From assembly GCA_958435545.1 (NCBI GenBank), contig CAUBGU010000055.1, positions 1 through 10,794 of the forward strand: DNA of 10,794 nt, in the 5' to 3' direction. The stretch comes from an uncultured Collinsella sp. Lineage in GTDB: Bacteria > Actinomycetota > Coriobacteriia > Coriobacteriales > Coriobacteriaceae. Of this stretch, positions 7,501 to 10,794 are shown piece after piece (position 1 is the stretch's first letter; each line of letters begins with the position of its first letter). The position numbers and the translations under genes are program-made. The notes beneath the pieces were generated by a model. That model searched no databases and was not told where the DNA came from. It saw nothing but the letters and a program-made list of their open reading frames with translations.

Positions 7501-8049
7501 AAGCAGCTCGAGGCCGCCAACGAAGCCGTCGTCGATGCGAACCTCGATATCTTCAAGGCCAAGGCCGAGCTTGCCAACGACGAGGCGCTCAAGGCTGATC
7601 TTGAGGCTGTCGACCACAAGGCATCCCTTGCCGCGGGCACGACGGGCAACGAGAAGCTGGTCAAGCTTAACGCTGCCTACGCACGCTATAAGGCCGCCGT
7701 CGATGCCGCCGCTGGCCTCAAGGCTGCTCTGAGCGATGCCGATGCCAAGCTGTCCGATGCCAACGACGCCTATGCTGCCGCGCTTGCCGAGCTTGGCGAT
7801 GCCAAGGATGCCCTGGCTGCCGCGCAGGCCGAGTACGACAAGTATCATCCCAAGGCTGAGCCGCAGGCCAAGGCTCAGGTTGCGCAGGCTGCTGCAAAGG
7901 CTCCTGTCGCCAAGAAACAGGCCGCGCCTGCCGCGCTCGCCCAGACCGGTGATGACTCCGCTCTTGCGGGCGAGGTCTTCGTCATCGGCGGCATTACGCT
8001 CGTTGCCGCGGGTGTGACGCTCGGCGATCGTCGTCGCAAGCACATGTAG
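4594..8049 (+). CDS. LAQTG-anchored coiled-coil surface protein with central CAP domain
   Basis: A 1151-residue cell-wall protein. Residues 1-48 form a signal peptide (basic start, hydrophobic 25-47, cleavage likely near AAIAA). Residues about 75-455 are an Ala/Lys/Gln/Asp-rich coiled-coil arm. Residues about 515-675 are a CAP (SCP/PR-1) domain: H567 in WGHSGC, E576 in GENLAGG, E605 in YTQEKEAF, and H643 in ECGHYLNIID are candidates for the His/Glu tetrad. C570 and C641 could form a disulfide. Residues about 690-1100 are a second coiled-coil arm. The end has LAQTG (1115-1119), a hydrophobic stretch (about 1125-1143) and the tail DRRRKHM. LAxTG is the motif of class E sortases in Actinobacteria. 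The start is supported by AAGGGAGA at 4581-4588. Nine consecutive G occur at codons 58-61. A role in adhesion or host contact is inferred; CAP domains have varied activities and no ligand can be named. Strong terminator downstream. Confidence 0.9.
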   Translation: MANYSPQHFEPRAKAVNVKGVANRAVATVLTAGLIAQPLMSPLAAIAAPSTDNGDSVQGGGSSVENTVAAGNQAVVKTAAQLAEESAKQLKDAQAAYDAAQKKADAAGQSQKQAQQQKDQASQAVSDNEIEQNAAEVAALQEKIDELKAAVEKTEQQQKKLGDLNDQLEQANKSVEDKTQALKDAKAKQDEAKKALDDAQAKLEAMGMDEYEAAKKAVEDAQAKLDDANKAVTTAQDNLDQAKAAEASAQQEKQNTETALTTAQAKKQETAAALAAATTARDNAQQKFNQAQAALDAAVSGTGVDLSALEAAKNAAAGELKTAQAELNAATDADATAQTNLQAAQAAVAAAQEKANAANAAVASAQSAYGAANKEYNAAASKRDAAKAAYEKAQQTEADKKTAYDKLVEVRKQKRSEWEAACAASNAAEKAYDAANAQVEALEQQIADLKSNMTVDQEIISQGMFGFMNYIIGGSQFTATQKKNAQDAVSMLTGADDKAEWYDQYVDQDMSRDTNPLSLEQMRNALTYLDTQNNLRKANGQSALSVSLRMTVAAALNTSYSSNIWGHSGCYYDNGENLAGGGGAYTGGETEDTLGWPYTGLYTQEKEAFDKYVAQYGDKLGKYRYEAYYISQNYNSIYQECGHYLNIIDAGTRAIGIATGSGKNTDSEVTIFDYSADDTQADFTVSEFKKLLNDYIDSAYNAGGTQEQKEQLKQLQNKLAEAQKNFGTTKEAYFAAVNGQDAAQDAFTAADTNMNTAKGEYEKAKSSTAAAKTAYDAAEAKLKGVDVKTPQTKLDAAKGEAATAQAALDKANATLADSKTKAAEAAAHKAKARSARDAAKVKSDQANEAYDNATASVKDLAAKCDAAKTDLANKQGTLNDAKKADDTAQAGVDKAQAADAHAATALSGAKQAVAAKTQTLSDAQAKAKAAEGELATANKAFQRFAGAQKAVDDAKAAYDTAVASVADAQKQLEAANEAVVDANLDIFKAKAELANDEALKADLEAVDHKASLAAGTTGNEKLVKLNAAYARYKAAVDAAAGLKAALSDADAKLSDANDAYAAALAELGDAKDALAAAQAEYDKYHPKAEPQAKAQVAQAAAKAPVAKKQAAPAALAQTGDDSALAGEVFVIGGITLVAAGVTLGDRRRKHM
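4767..4775 (+). repeat. Nine-G homopolymer in the surface-protein coding sequence (phase-variation candidate)
   Basis: The run starts at the third base of codon 58 (CAG) and ends within codon 61 (GGT). The length seen keeps the 1151-codon frame open. Loss of one G gives VQGGVVL then TAG at 4784-4786. Gain of one G gives VQGGG then TAG at 4776-4778. The products would be 63 and 61 residues, essentially signal peptide only. A G8 or G10 allele is therefore a complete off state. Confidence 0.75.
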
Positions 8050-8115
8050 CGATTCGGGCGTCGGCTCTGCAGCGAACTCTAATTCATAGCGGGACCGTCT
8101 CGATAGCCAAACGAT

Positions 8116-8157
8116 AAGGCCGGCGCGCTGTCATACGCAGCGCGCCGGCCTTTCTTT
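8116..8157 (+). terminator. Strong intrinsic terminator of the surface protein gene
   Basis: A perfect 15-bp stem (8116-8130 with 8138-8152), almost all G and C, has a 7-base loop (TCATACG). It is followed by TTTCTTT (8151-8157). It stands 67 bases after the stop codon. The 200-base gap to the next gene holds this and the opposing terminator and nothing else I can see. Confidence 0.92.
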
Positions 8158-8168
8158 GCGTTGGTATC

Positions 8169-8208
8169 AAAAAGCCCGGTCGGCAGCCGCAAAAGCTGCC
8201 GACCGGGC
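8169..8208 (-). terminator. Intrinsic terminator of the OPT transporter gene
   Basis: A perfect 14-bp stem (8174-8187 with 8195-8208) has the loop CGCAAAA. On the minus strand the stem runs into five T, the complement of the A run 8169-8173. It lies 42 bases after the stop of the minus-strand transporter gene, back to back with the surface-protein terminator. Confidence 0.9.
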
Positions 8209-8249
8209 AAGCCGTAGGCAATATGGTTGCTGTCGAGCAGCTGCTCGAC

Positions 8250-9953
8250 TTAGCCCAGCAGGCTCAAGCCCACGGAGACAAACGCCAGGATAACGCCGAC
8301 GATGGACTCGCCGCCGAGCAGGCCGCTGGCGACAACCAGGCCCTGCTCCTGGAAGGCGGCGTCCTTGGCAGCCCTCTCCTCGTCAGAAAGACCGGCGGTG
8401 GCGTCGCGGTGGGCGGACCACTTGTCGTAGGCGAGCTTGACGCAGGAGCCCAGGAATGCCGTGAGTGACATGTAGAACGGCAGGTACACGCCCAGGCCGA
8501 TCATCATGGCCGGAATGCCGAGCCAGTACATGACGATGCCGGCGATAAAGCCGCCAACGAACCACGGCACGCTCGGGATGCCCGAGACCATGGTGGCGAC
8601 CACACTTGCCTGCGCGGCAACGAAGCTCTTGTCGGGACCAAAGGCGTCCGGACCATAGGCGGTGACGAGCGCGACCATGACGGCTGCGGCGACCAGGGCG
8701 CCCACGATGCCGCCAATGGCTTGGCCGATCCACTGCGCACGCGGGTTGGTGCCCAGCACGGCGCCGGCCTTAAAGTCGTTCATGACGTCGCCCGCAAGGC
8801 CGCACGCCACGGCTACGATGCCGGCGATAAAGAACAGCTTGACCTGAGCGATCTGTGCAAAGGCAGCCACGATGAGCATAACGATGAGGCCAAAGATCTC
8901 CATGGGGTCGATGCCCGTCTGGCCGCAGCTCTGTGCGCTCATGATGGTGGTGACAAAGGTGAACAGCGTCACGATGACGGCCGGAACGGGGCCAAGGTCA
9001 AGCACGATGGCGATGATCACGGCGATGGCGGCAGCGCCCAGGCCGATGATGCCGGCGTCGAGCTTAAGGGAGCCCGAGATGAGCGACTGCTCGTCGGTGT
9101 CGGTGGAGCTGTCGGCGGCAAGACCGCGGACGATACCGGCGACCTGCGGCAGGATGTCCTTGAGGACGACGGCGACGCCAAAGCCCATCATGAGGCCCAT
9201 GCCCAGGGACTTGACGATGCCCTGCGCAGTCACAACGTCGAACAGACCGGCAGCGGTGCCACCCACGATGATGCCAAAGTTGCCCAGCAGCGCGCCGGCA
9301 AACCAGAAGGCGACGGGGGCGAAGCCCACGAGGAAGCCGACGGAGAGCAGCATGGGTGAGTTGTAGATGCCAAAGGTCACGCCGGGGATGTTGAGCGTGC
9401 ACAGCATGCTGGGCACCACGCCCAGGGCGTCGCGCAGCACGCTATAGATGCCGGCGATGGCCATGGAACCAAAGAGCTGCTTGCCGGTCTTGCCGCCGGC
9501 CTCGGTTGCGCGCAGGGTCTGAGCTGCGGCGTTGCCGGTGGGGAACTCAAGCGCGGCATCCACGATAAAGTGACGGTGGATGAGCGCGGTGGCCAGCAGG
9601 CCCAGGATAGTGCCGGCGAGTGCCACGATAAACATGTCGAGCCAGCTGATCTGGTCGGCATAGCCCAGCATCCAGGCGCCCGGGATGGTAAACGCCAGAC
9701 CGCCGGCGACCATGGCGCCTGCGGACATGATGGTGTGGGTGACGTTGGCCTCGTTGAGGCTGGCGTTGCCCATGAGCTTAAGGAAGAACAGCGAAATGAC
9801 GGCAGCGAAGACGATCGGCCAGGGGAGTGCGCCCATCTTGAGGGCGGTGTAGGCCGAGCTTGCCGTGATGATCACGCAGCCAAGGACGCCGATGACGACG
9901 CCGCGCAGCGTGAGTTGCCCGCGCATCGAAGCGCGGTTCGAGGGATTGCTCAT
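8250..9953 (-). CDS. OPT family oligopeptide transporter
   Basis: A 567-residue polytopic membrane protein of the OPT (oligopeptide/YSL) transporter family, which imports small peptides or metal chelates by secondary transport. The ATG (9951-9953) has AAAGGAG (9960-9966) upstream on the minus strand. Family blocks in order are NEANVTHTI (67-75), LEFPTGNAAAQTLRATE (135-151), SCGQTGIDPMEIFG (342-355), GDVMNDFKAG (388-397), GQAIGGIVGA (410-419) and GVYLPFYMSL (488-497). Most of the chain is hydrophobic, in keeping with a dozen or more membrane segments. A charged linker (about 280-290, DSSTDTDEQS) and a charged segment (about 508-538) are probably soluble loops. It is somewhat shorter than many bacterial OPT proteins but looks complete at both ends. 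It stands alone, with its own terminator. The substrate cannot be read from sequence. Confidence 0.92.
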   Translation of the reverse strand: MSNPSNRASMRGQLTLRGVVIGVLGCVIITASSAYTALKMGALPWPIVFAAVISLFFLKLMGNASLNEANVTHTIMSAGAMVAGGLAFTIPGAWMLGYADQISWLDMFIVALAGTILGLLATALIHRHFIVDAALEFPTGNAAAQTLRATEAGGKTGKQLFGSMAIAGIYSVLRDALGVVPSMLCTLNIPGVTFGIYNSPMLLSVGFLVGFAPVAFWFAGALLGNFGIIVGGTAAGLFDVVTAQGIVKSLGMGLMMGFGVAVVLKDILPQVAGIVRGLAADSSTDTDEQSLISGSLKLDAGIIGLGAAAIAVIIAIVLDLGPVPAVIVTLFTFVTTIMSAQSCGQTGIDPMEIFGLIVMLIVAAFAQIAQVKLFFIAGIVAVACGLAGDVMNDFKAGAVLGTNPRAQWIGQAIGGIVGALVAAAVMVALVTAYGPDAFGPDKSFVAAQASVVATMVSGIPSVPWFVGGFIAGIVMYWLGIPAMMIGLGVYLPFYMSLTAFLGSCVKLAYDKWSAHRDATAGLSDEERAAKDAAFQEQGLVVASGLLGGESIVGVILAFVSVGLSLLG

Positions 9954-9989
9954 ATAGAACTCCTTTGCGTATATCCGCTTCCTCCGGGA

Positions 9990-10010
9990 GCGCCGTTACG
10001 GATACGGCGC
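9990..10010 (-). other. Hairpin in the leader of the OPT transcript
   Basis: Arms GCGCCGT (9990-9996) and ACGGCGC (10004-10010) pair perfectly over seven bases with a 7-base loop. If transcription starts near the minus-strand -10 at 10064-10069, this hairpin sits about 25 bases upstream of the AAAGGAG site. It is too small to call a riboswitch. Confidence 0.3.
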
Positions 10011-10063
10011 GGGAAGTCGGGTTACCAAGGGCCGCCGCGTGAGCTCGCGCGCGACCGCGCACC

Positions 10064-10069
10064 AGTATA
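10064..10069 (-). promoter_or_regulatory. -10 box candidate for the OPT gene
   Basis: On the minus strand this reads TATACT, five of six consensus bases, about 110 bases before the start codon. No good -35 is found 16-18 bases upstream (TCCCAA at 17). Activator-dependent or extended recognition would be needed, or the true promoter lies elsewhere. Confidence 0.35.
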
Positions 10070-10079
10070 GCCGCAAGCT

Positions 10080-10097
10080 AGTCATTTTGGGATGACT
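10080..10097. promoter_or_regulatory. Dyad between divergent promoters, operator candidate
   Basis: AGTCAT (10080-10085) and ATGACT (10092-10097) are perfect inverted half-sites separated by TTTGGG. An outer pair, ACCAGT (10061-10066) and ACTGGT (10095-10100), adds a wider inverted repeat. The dyad lies between the two TATACT boxes, over the expected -35 regions of both promoters. Confidence 0.35.
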
Positions 10098-10112
10098 GGT
10101 TTAGGTAGGCGA

Positions 10113-10118
10113 TATACT
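10113..10118 (+). promoter_or_regulatory. -10 box candidate for coaX
   Basis: TATACT stands 28 bases before the coaX start and would give a leader of about 20 bases containing AAAGGAG (10131-10137). The -35 is weak: GATGAC (10091-10096) lies at 16 bases. TTGGGA (10087-10092) is closer to consensus but lies at 20 bases. Confidence 0.45.
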
Positions 10119-10145
10119 GCTGGGCAGACGAAAGGAGCGTCGACG

Positions 10146-10794
10146 ATGCTTAATGGGTGCGCATATATATTGACGGTCGACGTGGGCAACACGTTCATTC
10201 GCTTTGGTCTGTTTGCCGAGGATTCGGCTGCAGCGCAGGAATGCCCGCTTGCGACGTGCGAGATCACGACGCCGTCGAGCATCACAGCCGACGAAGCGCG
10301 CATGAGGCTCGCGCAGGTCATGTGCGCACTGGCAGCCGATGCGGGCATGCCGGGTGCACTCGTTCCCGCGGCCGCAGTACTGAGCTGCGTGGTACCGGCG
10401 CTCGAGCGCCCGTGGAAGGCGGCGCTTTCCCGTACCTGCACGGGACGCGTGCTCACGGTGGGGCCGGGCCTCAAGACCGGCATACCCGTGCACTACGATG
10501 ACCCGGCCGAGATCGGTCCCGACCGCATCGCCGACGCCGTGGCAGCCCGTGCCGTCTACGGCTCGCCGTGCATTGTGATCGACCTGGGCACCACGACCAA
10601 TATCGAGGTCATCGACGCGTGCGGAACCTTTGTGGGCGGCGTCATCGCGCCGGGTCTGGCGCTCGGTGCCCGGTCGCTTTCGGCCGCTGCGGCGCGTTTG
10701 CCGCAGGTCGAGCCTTCGGCGCCAACGCACGTCATCGGCCGCAACACGCGCGAGGCCATGCGCTCGGGCGTGGTCTTGGGCGAGGTGGCCCGCA
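10146..10794 (+). CDS. coaX: Type III pantothenate kinase, 3' end beyond window
   Basis: CoaX phosphorylates pantothenate with ATP, the first committed step of coenzyme A synthesis, in the cytoplasm. The frame is open from ATG 10146 to the window edge (216 residues). Family members are usually about 255-265 residues, so perhaps 40-50 are missing. ASKHA-type motifs are visible: LTVDVGNTFIRFGLF (9-23, phosphate-binding loop), EIGPDRIADAVAA (122-134, with D126 the likely catalytic Asp), CIVIDLGTTTNIEVID (142-157) and GGVIAPGLALGARSL (164-178), followed by AARLPQVE. The start is supported by AAAGGAG (10131-10137), eight bases upstream, and by the TATACT box at 10113. The extra MLNGCAYIL before the first strand is short and normal. 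The gene is divergent from the OPT transporter; no functional link is evident. Confidence 0.93.
   Translation, partial: MLNGCAYILTVDVGNTFIRFGLFAEDSAAAQECPLATCEITTPSSITADEARMRLAQVMCALAADAGMPGALVPAAAVLSCVVPALERPWKAALSRTCTGRVLTVGPGLKTGIPVHYDDPAEIGPDRIADAVAARAVYGSPCIVIDLGTTTNIEVIDACGTFVGGVIAPGLALGARSLSAAAARLPQVEPSAPTHVIGRNTREAMRSGVVLGEVAR

Noticed and set aside
4840..7850. Direct repeats within the coiled-coil gene as a tandem repeat or CRISPR array.
   Set aside because: The repetition is at the level of heptads and common Ala/Lys codons. There are no regular units or spacers.
6736..8043. 435-codon minus-strand open frame opposite the second coiled-coil arm, and a similar 245-codon frame at 5091-5828.
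   Set aside because: Reverse reading of Ala/Lys/Asp-rich repeats yields Leu/Gly- or Ser/Ala-rich strings. No ribosome binding site and no domain pattern.
8721..9359. 212-codon plus-strand frame rich in Asp, Gly and His opposite the OPT gene.
   Set aside because: It is the antisense reading of hydrophobic membrane segments, with no start signal.
10101..10730. 209-codon minus-strand frame at the right end, and the 114-codon plus-strand frame at 10157-10501.
   Set aside because: Both overlap coaX, whose motifs, ribosome binding site and frame open to the edge are decisive.

Overview
The window reads as chromosomal DNA of a GC-rich anaerobic Actinobacterium of the Coriobacteriia, most likely Collinsella or a close relative. 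This is inferred from the gene set (a 2-hydroxyacyl-CoA dehydratase activase-type protein, an aryl-sulfate sulfotransferase remnant, DUF389, an OPT transporter, a sortase-anchored coiled-coil protein with LAQTG, and CoaX) and from the style of the intergenic repeats. No rRNA, tRNA, CRISPR array, transposase or phage gene is visible.

Left part (1-3076). The 3' end of a large dehydratase activase-type gene closes with a strong intrinsic terminator. A 415-base gene-free stretch follows; it carries a 130-base element bounded by near-perfect 20-base inverted repeats. Next comes an intact 3-hydroxyacyl-CoA dehydrogenase-family gene, a hairpin element, and a 5'-deleted aryl-sulfate sulfotransferase pseudogene. 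A small secreted or membrane-anchored protein of unknown function follows. It appears to be translated through coupling to a 12-codon leader ORF with a strong ribosome binding site.

Middle part (3030-8210). A DUF389 membrane protein on the minus strand is divergent from a very large plus-strand surface protein of 1151 residues. The surface protein has a signal peptide, a coiled-coil arm, a CAP/SCP-PR1 domain, a second coiled-coil arm, and an LAQTG cell-wall sorting signal. A run of nine G lies in its coding sequence just after the signal peptide. Gain or loss of one G brings a stop codon within a few codons, so the gene looks built for phase-variable on/off expression. This is the most notable observation in the window. 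The gene ends at a 15-bp-stem terminator, facing a second terminator that serves the minus-strand OPT gene.

Right part (8169-10794). An OPT-family oligopeptide transporter (minus) and a type III pantothenate kinase gene (coaX, plus, running off the window end) are divergent. Their 192-base intergenic region has a TATACT -10 box on each strand and a dyad between them.

The genes do not form one pathway. Each is essentially its own transcription unit with its own terminator or promoter signals. The shared themes are anaerobic acyl-CoA metabolism at the left end, an envelope and surface-protein block in the middle, and peptide uptake plus CoA synthesis at the right.
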